A stretch of 64,000 bases of DNA from the NCBI RefSeq assembly GCF_000717245.1, contig NZ_JNYQ01000019.1, forward strand, positions 24,238 through 88,237, read 5' to 3'. Of this stretch, positions 53,996 through 61,880 are shown piece after piece. The position numbers were made by a program, and so were the translations under genes. Numbering within the stretch: position 1 is the first letter of the stretch; each line of letters opens with the position of its first letter. This stretch comes from Kitasatospora papulosa (GTDB taxonomy: Bacteria > Actinomycetota > Actinomycetes > Streptomycetales > Streptomycetaceae). Under the pieces are notes generated by a model that was not told the DNA's origin, searched no databases, and saw nothing but the letters and a program-made list of their open reading frames with translations.

Positions 53996-54348
53996 CGCCC
54001 GTCCTGCTTCTCGTCCGCGGGCTGGAGCCAGTAGATGCTGACGAACGAAAGCGGCTCGGAGCTGCTGGTGTTCGTGACCACGTGGTCGGTGCCGTGCGGG
54101 ATGTAGACGACGTCTCCGGGTGTGATCGTCCGCTCTTCGGTGCCGACCCGCAGGTACCCTTCGCCGCTGATGAAGATGAACGTCTCGTCGGTGGCGTGGC
54201 CGTGCGGGGTGCTGGACTCGGTGGGGCGGATCGAGCACAGGGTGCTGTTCCAGGGCGGCGTGACGACGTCGTTCCAGGGGTAGAGCTCACGGATGTCGCA
54301 ACCGTTCTTGCGGATCCGCAGGTCGTCGGCATCGGTCTTGACGTGCAT
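53992..54348 (-). CDS. Cupin protein (hydrazine synthetase cupin part)
   Basis: 118-residue single cupin. Motif 1 is HGHATDETFIFISGEG (H-x-H-x3-E-x6-G, giving His49, His51, Glu55), and motif 2 is PGDVVYIPHGTDHVVTN (His89). The metal site is therefore complete. In known hydrazine synthetases a zinc-type cupin is fused to a MetRS-like domain and catalyses rearrangement of the O-aminoacyl hydroxylamine to the hydrazine. Here cupin and MetRS-like genes are split but overlap by 4 bp (ATGA), ensuring equimolar translation. 84 bp downstream of the FAD monooxygenase gene. Confidence 0.88.
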   Translation of the reverse strand: MHVKTDADDLRIRKNGCDIRELYPWNDVVTPPWNSTLCSIRPTESSTPHGHATDETFIFISGEGYLRVGTEERTITPGDVVYIPHGTDHVVTNTSSSEPLSFVSIYWLQPADEKQDGR

Positions 54349-54432
54349 GAGTGGTTGCCTTCCTTGTCGGTACGGCGGTGCGTGCGGTGCGTGCGGTGCC
54401 CGTGAGGGTTCCGGGGCGGATCGCGGGGCTGA

Positions 54433-55677
54433 CTACTTCAGCGCGAAGAGCCGCTGTATGGTCGCGGGCGCGAACGATTCGTCGGGGACGCCGAAGGCCC
54501 CCTGGAAGGTGGCGAGGCGGGAGCCTGCCAGGACCGGGTCGGTGGGCCATGCCTTGGCGTACGCCTTGCGGCGGGCTGCACCTTCGGGGCCGAACGTCAT
54601 GTACATCGTGGTCCTGACCGCTCCCGAGATACGCAGACGGCGCATGCGCTCCTCGCGTTCCTCCCGGTACGGGGCCAGTGTCCCGGTCGACCAGACGGTG
54701 TCGGAGCGCAGGGCGTCCCGTACCTGGCGGGCGTCCCGCAGCGCGATGGACAGCCCCTGTCCCACGACCGGATCACTCCACCCGGCCGCGTCACCGATCA
54801 GGACGCCACCGGGCACCACGGGAGAGTCGGTCCAGGCATCGTTCATCGGGTAGAAGGCGCAGGACTCGGAAGGGGTTGCCGCAGCGAACATCCCGCTGCC
54901 GGGTATGCAGCGGAACCGGAAGGCCTCCAGGAAGTCGGCCTGGCGGTTCGGACCGGAGAAGCGGCCCTTCTGCGCGACGTCGTGCAGCAGGTACAGCCGC
55001 GCCCGCGCGCCTTCACGGGGGAAGACGAAGTAGAGGAGGTCCCCCTCGGTGCCGATCGAGGTGACGTTGACGGGCCAGTCGTGAAGGTCCTCGACAAGCA
55101 TGCCGCCGCCGAGCGAGTTCGGCGGTGTCTGGGTCAGGGAGACACCGAGCTGGCGCCGTACGGTCGAGGTACGGCCGTCCGCGCCCACGATCATCCGGCA
55201 CGGTACGTCGTACTCGACGTCGTTGTACTCGTAGCGGACGACGGGATTCGCGCCGCCCGTGACGGTGACGTCCCCGATTCCGCGCACGACCGTGGCCCCC
55301 GCTTCGGCCGCGGCGGTCGCAAGGGCCTCGCAGGCCTCGGGGTGGCCCACGTCGAGCACCCCTCGGATACCGGGAATCATCTGGTCCAACGGGATGGCGT
55401 TCGCCTGTGCGACCTCCGGGTCGACAGTCTCGTCGTAGCCGACGAAGCGGTCGACGTAGGTGCCACCGGCCTTCAGGAGGCATTCCTCCAGGCCGAGTTC
55501 GAGAAGCTCCACGACACCCCAGCAGTTGATCACCTCGCCGCGGACCTTGTCCCGGTAGACGGTCTGCCGCTCCAGGAGCAGCACCTGGTACCCGTCTCCC
55601 GCCAGTGCCGCCGCGAGGGCGGAACCGGCGATACCGCCTCCGACCACCACCACGTCCATACGTTCGGCTGTCGCCAT
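54433..55677 (-). CDS. FAD-dependent monooxygenase/oxidoreductase
   Basis: 414 residues, PHBH-fold. GxGxxG motif VVVVGGGIAGSALAAALAG; second FAD motif GVLIGDAAGWSDPVVGQGLS with GD; the DG motif CRMIVGADGRTSTVRRQLG. The family includes aromatic and amine hydroxylases, halogenases and geranylgeranyl-reductase-like proteins; no halogenase W-x-W-x-I-P motif is visible. First gene of the ten-gene minus operon, start 55677 after GGAGGG. A plausible role is oxidation of the hydrazine or of the final scaffold (inference). Confidence 0.87.
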   Translation of the reverse strand: MATAERMDVVVVGGGIAGSALAAALAGDGYQVLLLERQTVYRDKVRGEVINCWGVVELLELGLEECLLKAGGTYVDRFVGYDETVDPEVAQANAIPLDQMIPGIRGVLDVGHPEACEALATAAAEAGATVVRGIGDVTVTGGANPVVRYEYNDVEYDVPCRMIVGADGRTSTVRRQLGVSLTQTPPNSLGGGMLVEDLHDWPVNVTSIGTEGDLLYFVFPREGARARLYLLHDVAQKGRFSGPNRQADFLEAFRFRCIPGSGMFAAATPSESCAFYPMNDAWTDSPVVPGGVLIGDAAGWSDPVVGQGLSIALRDARQVRDALRSDTVWSTGTLAPYREEREERMRRLRISGAVRTTMYMTFGPEGAARRKAYAKAWPTDPVLAGSRLATFQGAFGVPDESFAPATIQRLFALK

Positions 55678-56173
55678 GGAACCCTCCACAGAAGACTTTT
55701 CAAGGCGTGACTGCGTGGGCTGCCCCGAAGACGAGCAGCCGGAATTCCGAGCTGGTGGAACCGGTGGTCCTGTCCCGGGCGAGGCCGTGACGGAACGTGG
55801 CGCGAGGGCCTCGTCGTGCGCCCCTCCCCGCGGTACGGGCATGGGCGAGCGGAGGACCAGCGGTGGGGGAGACCCTGGTCCCGTTACGGGAAGTCGGCTG
55901 TCAGCGCGGCCCGGATGAACCGCGCGGCTGCTTCCCGGCGTCCCTCGCACCGCCGTGGGGAGCGGATCCGCGGCGGGGACCGCAGAGGGTGCGACGGCGG
56001 GCCGTGCCCGGTGATGTCCTGCTCCTGGAATCCGTCGCCACCACGCTCACTCCTCGAAAGTGTGTCGTTTGCGGTGTCCAGAATCCGGGGTGCGGTCCGG
56101 GGCGGCAATGCCGACTTGCCTAAATCGTCCACCGGTTTCGCACTGCAATACGAATGATCGCAAGCCCGATCGA
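55678..56173. other. Promoter region of the ten-gene biosynthetic operon
   Basis: About 500 bp with no supported gene. A less G/C-rich patch at about 56110-56165 may contain promoter elements. No AAAATAG-type palindrome is present here. Confidence 0.45.
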
Positions 56174-56788
56174 TCAGGATCCGGAGGTCGGAGGACGACA
56201 GATGCCGTACTGGATCATGTCCCAGACCTGCTTGAGCTCGTCGGCCGTGCGAGGTTCGCGGTCCCCGGCCGGCGGGTCCTCGTGTTCGGCCCGTGCACGG
56301 CACTCGACCCCGATCGTGAGGTACGTCGACAGCGATATCAGTGACGCGGGACGCACCCCCACGTTCAACTGGCCCTGCATGTAAGCGTCCTCGAAGAGAT
56401 TCTGCGCAACGACCATCCAGGAGGCCGTCCATGCAAGGTTCTGCTCCGGGCGCTCCCGGCTGAGCCGGGCCGCGGAGCGCACGGTCGACTCCGCGTCCAG
56501 CAACCGGGCGAGTTCGAGCATGAGGTCGATGGCGCGGTGAAGCGCGGGAGCCGGGCGGGCCGGCATGCTGTCCAGCGCCGCCCGGGTGATGGCCTGCCCC
56601 TGTGACTGGACGGCGTCCGCCAGCTCCGCCTTGGTCGAGAAGTGGAAGGTCAGGGCGCCTATGGTGATCCCGGCGGCGCGGCAGATGCGGTTGAGCGAGG
56701 TCCCGTCGTAACCATGCCGGTCGAACTCCTCCGCGGCGGCGTCCAACAGCGCCTGCCGGGTGCGTGCGGCACGTTCCTGCTTCACCAT
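56174..56788 (-). CDS. TetR-family regulator, butyrolactone (pseudo-)receptor-like
   Basis: 204 residues. N-terminus MVKQERAARTRQALLDAAAE, then DGTSLNRICRAAGITIGALT and FHFSTKAELADAVQSQGQAI, is the ScbR/ArpA-type DNA-binding domain. The ligand-binding half (ASWMVVAQNLFEDAYMQGQL) is diverged from true gamma-butyrolactone receptors, so it may be a pseudo-receptor that senses other signals. Start chosen at ATG 56788, the conserved family start. Divergent from the IS701-like gene, sharing a promoter region that contains a palindromic ARE-like site. Confidence 0.85.
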   Translation of the reverse strand: MVKQERAARTRQALLDAAAEEFDRHGYDGTSLNRICRAAGITIGALTFHFSTKAELADAVQSQGQAITRAALDSMPARPAPALHRAIDLMLELARLLDAESTVRSAARLSRERPEQNLAWTASWMVVAQNLFEDAYMQGQLNVGVRPASLISLSTYLTIGVECRARAEHEDPPAGDREPRTADELKQVWDMIQYGICRPPTSGS

Positions 56789-57212
56789 GCGTGTCTCCGC
56801 CTGTGCTCGTCGGCCATGGGAAAGACGTCGCCGCCTTCCGACGCCACCCGATGCGCGGTGGCGCGCCGTGGGTGGTGCGCCACCGTGTTCCGCGAGGCGG
56901 GCCGAGTCCGGCCGGTGCTGTCCCGTGGTGCACGGCTGTGAAAGCCGCCCGTGGGAGGACCGCACCGGTGGAGTCCGTCGAACGGACCGCGACCATGGGC
57001 CGATCCCGGTGTCCGGTTGTCCAAGCGGACAGTGTGCAGCCGCAGGTCAGCCACATCAAGGGAGGTGATTCGGGTTGGCTGGTTCGGTATGTGGTGCGAG
57101 GTAGCGGCGGCGCCGGGTGGTCGTGGTGTCGGGGTTGGCTGGTTCAATGCGATAAAAAATAGCGAACTCTATTATTCTTTCGTTGCGTTGAGCTCTCGAA
57201 GAGGAGAACGCC
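56789..57212. other. Divergent promoter region with direct repeats
   Basis: About 420 bp between the TetR gene and the IS701-like gene. GGGTTGGCTGGTTC occurs at 57072-57085 and again at 57132-57145, exactly 60 bp apart. The ARE-like palindrome follows at 57156-57176 in a strikingly A/T-rich stretch. Confidence 0.6.
57156..57176. promoter_or_regulatory. ARE-like operator A (AAAATAG-N6-CTATTATT)
   Basis: AAAATAG, six bases, CTATTATT, 37 bp before the IS701-like start codon. It matches the element at 60027-60046, indicating a common receptor. A/T-rich palindromes of this size in ScbR/AfsA-type loci are usually autoregulatory elements bound by the butyrolactone receptor. Confidence 0.65.
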
Positions 57213-58466
57213 ATGACCGGCCCCGTATACGAGTCAGACCACGCTTCCGTCCTCGCAGCCGGACGGAAGGTCACCGAGTTCGCCGATCAGGTCTTCACAC
57301 GCCTGCCCAGAGCTGATCAACGCCGCTGGGCCGCCGCCTACTTACTCGGCCTGCTCGCCGTGTCGGGCAGAAAATCCGTACGCAGCCTCGCCGCCGCGGT
57401 GACCGACTCGCCGACTGCCTCCCAGTCGATGCACCGGTTCGTCAACTCCAGCCCGTGGGAATGGCAACCGGCCCGCGCCGAGTTGACCCGCTGGACCGAG
57501 CAGCGGCTGAGGCCGACGGCCTGGACGGTCGGCACCGCTGTCGTGCCCAAGCGCGGAAATCAGTCATGCGGCGTCCACCGCCGCTTCGACCCCGTAGCGG
57601 GGCGCTCCGTCAACTGCCAGGTCGCCACCGGGCTGTTCCTGGCGGCCGGTCGCGTGCAGATCCCCGTCGACTGGCGCCTGCACCTGCCCCGCGAGTGGTC
57701 CGACGAACGCCTGCGTCGCCGCGCGCGCATCCCGGAGTCGGTACAGCCGGTCCCCGAGTGGGTGCACATCCTCGACCTGGCGGACACTCTGGCCTCCGCC
57801 CTCCTCACCCCGCTGCCCCTGGTGGCGGACCTGCGGGCGTACGAGCAGCCTGACCGGCTGCTGCACGGATTGCGGCAGCGCGGTCACGACTTCGTGGTGA
57901 CCGTCCCCGACACACTTCCGGTGGTGCTTCCGCTGGTGAACCAGGGCGCGCGCGGGAGCCATGCCGCCCCCCTGGTGAGTGCTCGCCGCTTCCTCGATGC
58001 CCACGGCGAGGTCCTGCGCACCGTCATGGCGTCCCCGCACGGCGGCGCGGCGGGAGCGAAACGCATCGTGACCGCCGTGGCCAGCCTGCCGCGCGGGCCC
58101 CGTGCCCAGCGCTTCTGTCGCCTGTTCGCCGAATACCGGGCCGACGGCCAGGGAGCGCCCGCACTCTGGATGACGACCCTGGTGCACCGACCCATGGACG
58201 AGCTGATCGAGCTGGCCGGAGCACATGCCTGGACGCCGGGCGCGCTGCGCCGCATGGAAGGGCGCTTCGGCCTCCAGGACTTCGAGGGCAGGTCGTTCCC
58301 GGGCTGGCATCGCAACGTGACGCTGGTGTCCGCGGCCTGCGCCTACAGCAGGTTGGCCGAGTCCGAGCCGGCACCGACGGCCTCCGCCGGACCGACGGCG
58401 GCTTGGCCCCACGCCTCGCCGCTGGTTCGCGCGGGTGCCCTGTCCGCGCCGAAACAGGGGTCGTGA
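57213..58466 (+). CDS. IS701-like transposase-derived protein, probably domesticated
   Basis: 417 residues with the DDE_5/IS701 fold pattern: PTASQSMHRFVNSSPWEWQP, NCQVATGLFLAAGRVQIPVD, WRLHLPREWSDERLRRRARI and LQDFEGRSFPGWHRNVTLVS. The first catalytic Asp (normally WVIDDTGFPK) is replaced: the motif reads WTVGTAVVPK, with Gly107/Thr108. Transposition is therefore unlikely. No flanking inverted repeats or target duplications were seen, and it sits in a regulatory promoter with an ARE-like site. Codon 44 is TTA (57342-57344). IS701-type proteins recur beside butyrolactone genes in Streptomyces; a regulatory role is inferred. Confidence 0.78.
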   Translation: MTGPVYESDHASVLAAGRKVTEFADQVFTRLPRADQRRWAAAYLLGLLAVSGRKSVRSLAAAVTDSPTASQSMHRFVNSSPWEWQPARAELTRWTEQRLRPTAWTVGTAVVPKRGNQSCGVHRRFDPVAGRSVNCQVATGLFLAAGRVQIPVDWRLHLPREWSDERLRRRARIPESVQPVPEWVHILDLADTLASALLTPLPLVADLRAYEQPDRLLHGLRQRGHDFVVTVPDTLPVVLPLVNQGARGSHAAPLVSARRFLDAHGEVLRTVMASPHGGAAGAKRIVTAVASLPRGPRAQRFCRLFAEYRADGQGAPALWMTTLVHRPMDELIELAGAHAWTPGALRRMEGRFGLQDFEGRSFPGWHRNVTLVSAACAYSRLAESEPAPTASAGPTAAWPHASPLVRAGALSAPKQGS

Positions 58467-58514
58467 GGGGCGTCGCAGAACTTCGCCCCCCAGCCCCGAA
58501 GCCTCAGCCGGCCG

Positions 58515-59288
58515 TCACACGGCGCTCCAGCCCCCGTCGACCGGAATGGCGCCGCCGGTGACGAACGACGCCCGGTCGCTGCAGAGCCATACGGCGACCT
58601 GTGCGATTTCATGCGGATCGGCGAGCCGCTTCTGTATCGCCCTCCGGGTCATCCCCGCCTCGACCTCGGGGGCGTTCGCGATGTAGGGCTCCAGCAGGTC
58701 GGTACGGGTGCCGCCCGCCATCAGGGCGTTCACCCGTACCCCCCTGTCACCGTACTCGGCGGCGGCCGCCCTGGTGAGCCCGAGCACTGCGTGCTTGGCC
58801 GCTATGTAGGGTGCGCTCGCACCGGTCGCGGAGTGGCCGGCGACGCTCGACATGTTGACGACGACACCACCGTCCTTCTGGCCCAGCATGACGGGAATCT
58901 CTTCACGCATGCAGTTCCAGACACCCCGTACGTTTACGTCCATCGCCATGTCATAGGCGCTGTCGTCGAGTTCGTGAAGAACGGCGCCCACCGAACCCCA
59001 GCCGGCGTTGTTGAACGCGGCGTCGAGGCTGCCGAACTGCTCCACGGCCCGCGCGACGGCCCTGGCCACGTCGTCAGGTCTTCGTACGTCCCCGGGGATC
59101 GATGCCGCTCTACCTCCTGCGGCGGTGATCTCCTCGGCCAGGGCCTCCAGCCGGTCCTTGCGGCGTGCCATCAGGACGACGGAGGCGCCCTCGGCGGCGA
59201 AAAGCCGGGCGGCGGCCGCCCCGATGCCTCCTGAGGCGCCCGTGATCATGACTGTCCTGCCCGGTAACATCCCTGAAACGTTGTCCAT
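58515..59288 (-). CDS. Short-chain dehydrogenase/reductase, possibly butyrolactone ketoreductase
   Basis: About 257-residue classical SDR: TGASGGIGAAAARLF, NNAGWGSVG, NMSSVAGHSATGAS with catalytic Ser, Y-x3-K in YIAAKHA, and GGAIPVDGGW at the end. Located between the two TetR genes and next to the AfsA homologue, it may reduce the 6-keto group of a butyrolactone-type signal as the BarS1/ScbB-like enzymes do (inference). It could equally be a tailoring enzyme. The start is uncertain (TTG 59300, ATG 59288 or ATG 59270). Confidence 0.85.
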   Translation of the reverse strand: MDNVSGMLPGRTVMITGASGGIGAAAARLFAAEGASVVLMARRKDRLEALAEEITAAGGRAASIPGDVRRPDDVARAVARAVEQFGSLDAAFNNAGWGSVGAVLHELDDSAYDMAMDVNVRGVWNCMREEIPVMLGQKDGGVVVNMSSVAGHSATGASAPYIAAKHAVLGLTRAAAAEYGDRGVRVNALMAGGTRTDLLEPYIANAPEVEAGMTRRAIQKRLADPHEIAQVAVWLCSDRASFVTGGAIPVDGGWSAV

Positions 59289-59370
59289 GGGCAGATTCAA
59301 CCGTACGGGACCCGTTCGCGGACTCCTGTGAACAAGCCGGAATCAGCGGTTTCGTGTGTTCACCGCACGG

Positions 59371-60000
59371 TTACGTGCCGGACGGCCGCAAGGGTTCGGC
59401 TATGCGCACAGAGCTCTTCCCGGTCGTGATCAGCGGCAGCAGGAACTGCCACATCTCCCGCACTCTGTCGGGGAGATGACGTCGCCCGGTGGACAGCTGT
59501 TCGTTCATCTGGAGACCGGTCGCCGCGTTGACCACGAGCCGCGCCAGCGCCTCCGGGGCCACCTCGTCCCTCAGGTCGCCGCGCTCGGCGGCCTCGCGCA
59601 GGAACGGAAGCAGCACGTCCACCCACTGCTGGTACGAGTTGAGCTCGTGCGGATCGACGAAGTACTCCTGATCCATCACCAGCCGGGCTCCCGCGAGCAG
59701 TACGGGATCCTCCAGGAGCCGGGTGGCCCACAGGACCGAGGTGTCGACCGCCGCCTGGAGCCCTCGTGCGTCGGGAGCCACCGGGACCTGGGTCGGCTGG
59801 GCGCGCACGATCTCCCGGGCCAACTCCTCCTTCGACTGGAAGTGGAAGTAGAGCGCGCCCAGGGTGAGGCCGGCGCGGCGCGCGATGCCGCTCACGCTCG
59901 CACCCGCGAAACCCGCCTCTGCGAACACCTCGGCACCGGCCTTGAGGATGGCTGCGCGGGTACGCGCGCTGCGCTCCTGCTTCAACTCGCGTGGTGCCAC
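59371..60000 (-). CDS. Gamma-butyrolactone receptor-like TetR regulator (ScbR/ArpA type)
   Basis: 209 residues: LKQERSARTRAAILKAGAEV, SVSGIARRAGLTLGALYFHF and QSKEELAREIV form the canonical receptor DNA-binding domain. The ligand domain has the conserved W in NSYQQWVDVLLPFLREAAER and GLQMNEQLSTGR then VREMWQFLLPLI, close to the ScbR pattern, so it is the better candidate for the true receptor. The GTG at 60000 gives the family N-terminus. Divergent from the afsA-like gene, as scbR is from scbA, with an ARE-like palindrome between them. Confidence 0.88.
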   Translation of the reverse strand: MAPRELKQERSARTRAAILKAGAEVFAEAGFAGASVSGIARRAGLTLGALYFHFQSKEELAREIVRAQPTQVPVAPDARGLQAAVDTSVLWATRLLEDPVLLAGARLVMDQEYFVDPHELNSYQQWVDVLLPFLREAAERGDLRDEVAPEALARLVVNAATGLQMNEQLSTGRRHLPDRVREMWQFLLPLITTGKSSVRIAEPLRPSGT

Positions 60001-60026
60001 CAGATCTTCACAACCCCTCGACAATT

Positions 60027-60046
60027 AAAATAGTAATCCCTATGTT
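60027..60046. promoter_or_regulatory. ARE-like operator B (AAAATAG-N6-CTATGTT)
   Basis: AAAATAG, TAATCC, CTATGTT: the same arms and spacing as the element before the IS701-like gene. It lies 26 bp upstream of the receptor-like TetR start and 76 bp upstream of the AfsA-like start, ideally placed for autoregulation. Confidence 0.68.
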
Positions 60047-60121
60047 ACTTCATGCGATGACTCGAACCAGTGCGTTGTAGCTGACCGCCCAACGACCTTA
60101 CGGCTTCCGGGGGGAACCCGA

Positions 60122-61057
60122 ATGACAGTCACGACTGGCTCAATCATGCCCACCGTCAGTATCCAGCCGGTGCCATTACGGCAGGTACGCAAGGTACTTG
60201 TCGATCAGGTGCTCCTCACGGGCTGGGGTAGTCATGGCGACGGTGTGTCCCACACCGTTCTCGCGGAATGGCCCTCGCGGCATGCCCTGTACACCTCGCA
60301 CCGCGGCGCCTATCACCCGCTGCTCCTCGTCGAAACCATCCGCCAGGCACTGACGATGCTGTCTCACACGGTCCACGGGGTGCCGCTGGACCACCGCCTC
60401 GGGTGGGAGACCTTCGACACCTCCCTCGTCACCGCGGCACTGGAAGCACGCCAGGGTCCGTGTTCCGTCCGCCTGACGATCACTCACACGGAAGTGGAGC
60501 GACGCAGCCGTGGCTCCGCCAGGCTCACCGCGCAGATCATGATCACGCGCGACGACGAACCCCTCGGGATAGCGAGAGTCCGCTACATCGCGCATCCTCC
60601 GGCCATCTACGACCGGCTGAGAGGAAGACACGCCGACGCCAGAACCGCGACCCGCCACGCCCTGCCCCTCGGCCCGGCTCTCGACCCCGTCGTACGCGGC
60701 GACCAGACCCCGCTCGACTTCGCCGTCCTGACCGCGCTCGCCGAACCCCATCGGTGGCAGCTGAGGGTCGACGTGACGAACCGCGTCTTCTTCGACCACG
60801 ATCACGACCACGTCCCGGGCTTCCTCCTGCTGGAGGCCGCCGCGCAGGCAGCCCATGCAGAGTCGGGTGCCGCCGAGACTCTGCCGACCAGCTTCGACGC
60901 GCACTTCACGCGGTACGTCGAGCTGGACGCCCCGTGCTTCATCGAGTCCGTTCCCGTGCGCAGGAGGGAACTCGGCATCATCAGCACCCTGGTCACCGGT
61001 CGGCAGAACGGGCATGAGGTCTTCTCCATCCGCGTCACGGCGGCCGAGCGCAACTGA
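60122..61057 (+). CDS. AfsA-family gamma-butyrolactone synthase
   Basis: 311 residues with two AfsA hotdog repeats. The first includes SHGDGVSHTVLAEWPSRHAL and HPLLLVETIRQALTMLSHTV; the second includes WQLRVDVTNRVFFDHDHDHV and PGFLLLEAAAQAAHA, the HDHVPGMLL motif characteristic of the family. AfsA condenses dihydroxyacetone phosphate with a beta-keto acyl-ACP in A-factor-type signal synthesis. Codon 19 is TTA (60176-60178). ATG after GGGGGGAA. The signal made probably controls the neighbouring cluster through the receptor-like TetR proteins. Confidence 0.92.
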   Translation: MTVTTGSIMPTVSIQPVPLRQVRKVLVDQVLLTGWGSHGDGVSHTVLAEWPSRHALYTSHRGAYHPLLLVETIRQALTMLSHTVHGVPLDHRLGWETFDTSLVTAALEARQGPCSVRLTITHTEVERRSRGSARLTAQIMITRDDEPLGIARVRYIAHPPAIYDRLRGRHADARTATRHALPLGPALDPVVRGDQTPLDFAVLTALAEPHRWQLRVDVTNRVFFDHDHDHVPGFLLLEAAAQAAHAESGAAETLPTSFDAHFTRYVELDAPCFIESVPVRRRELGIISTLVTGRQNGHEVFSIRVTAAERN

Positions 61058-61493
61058 TCCCCCCTGGCGCCGCCGCAGCCGGCGTGGCCTGATCGAGTGC
61101 GGTCGCGGACCGGCGGGGCATGAAGCGTCCGTGAGCGGATGATGGCCGGAACAGGACGGATCGGTACACCGGCTTCGGAGGCGGAGCGCTCCTCGTGGCC
61201 GGTGCTCCGTTGCCGCCGGTTCCCCATTGGGTGCGGTCGGCCGGGAGATCATGCCGACCGCACCCGCAGCGCAAGCGCGGCGGTTGCCGGCAAGCTCATG
61301 GTTATCTCCCTCTCCCTGGGTAAGGGTCGCGCGCTGAAGCCAACCGGGGCCGTTAGTGGCTTCGGGGCGGGGCGGTGGAGCGGGCCAAGGGGACTGGCGT
61401 AGGGGTGATGTGGCTCACCACCAACCTCGACCGAGGTGACGACAGCAACACGTGTCCGCCCGGGGCCCACACTGATTGGCGGGGGCTTGCGCG
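61058..61493. other. Intergenic stretch with a possible 16-codon ORF
   Basis: About 430 bp with no normal gene. On the minus strand, ATG 61299 to stop 61249 encodes MSLPATAALALRVRSA, preceded by AGGGAGATAACC, a good ribosome site. It may be a leader peptide or the broken 5' end of a lost gene. Confidence 0.35.
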
Positions 61494-61724
61494 TCAACTG
61501 GCAGGATCCTCGATGCGCTGAAGCCAATGGCGACCTGGCCACCGCCTCCGGGTGATCACGGCGAGGACGAACGCGGCGAGTCCGACGATCGCGCCGGTGA
61601 CGCTCGCGGTTGGGTCGGCCATGTCCGGGGTCACCACCAGCGCCACGATCAGCCCTGCCGACACCACGCCCGCCACTACGCCGACCGCCCACACGCCGAT
61701 GCGCCCCGCCCCTGAGACTGCCAT
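61494..61724 (-). CDS. Small two-helix membrane protein
   Basis: 76 residues. Helices at about residues 9-31 (VWAVGVVAGVVSAGLIVALV) and 41-58 (VTGAIVGLAAFVLAVIT) are separated by a short outside loop, with a basic C-terminus RRRWPGRHWLQR. ATG after AGGGGGCAA. No family recognised; such proteins are often orphan membrane peptides. Divergent from the next small gene. Confidence 0.6.
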   Translation of the reverse strand: MAVSGAGRIGVWAVGVVAGVVSAGLIVALVVTPDMADPTASVTGAIVGLAAFVLAVITRRRWPGRHWLQRIEDPAS

Positions 61725-61880
61725 CGCATTGCCCCCTGTCGATGCCCGACGCCCCGTCAGAACGGAGGATCGACGATACCGCGACCGGCACCAGGCCGTG
61801 TCTCACAAATGATTACCGAGCGTGTGCGTGTTCGATCCAATTGCCTTGCCGTCCTGACGCCGGCCAATGATTCTGGGCAG

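Noticed and set aside
57213..58466. Active insertion sequence
   Set aside because: The first catalytic Asp motif is lost, no terminal inverted repeats or target duplication were seen, and the gene has its own regulated promoter.
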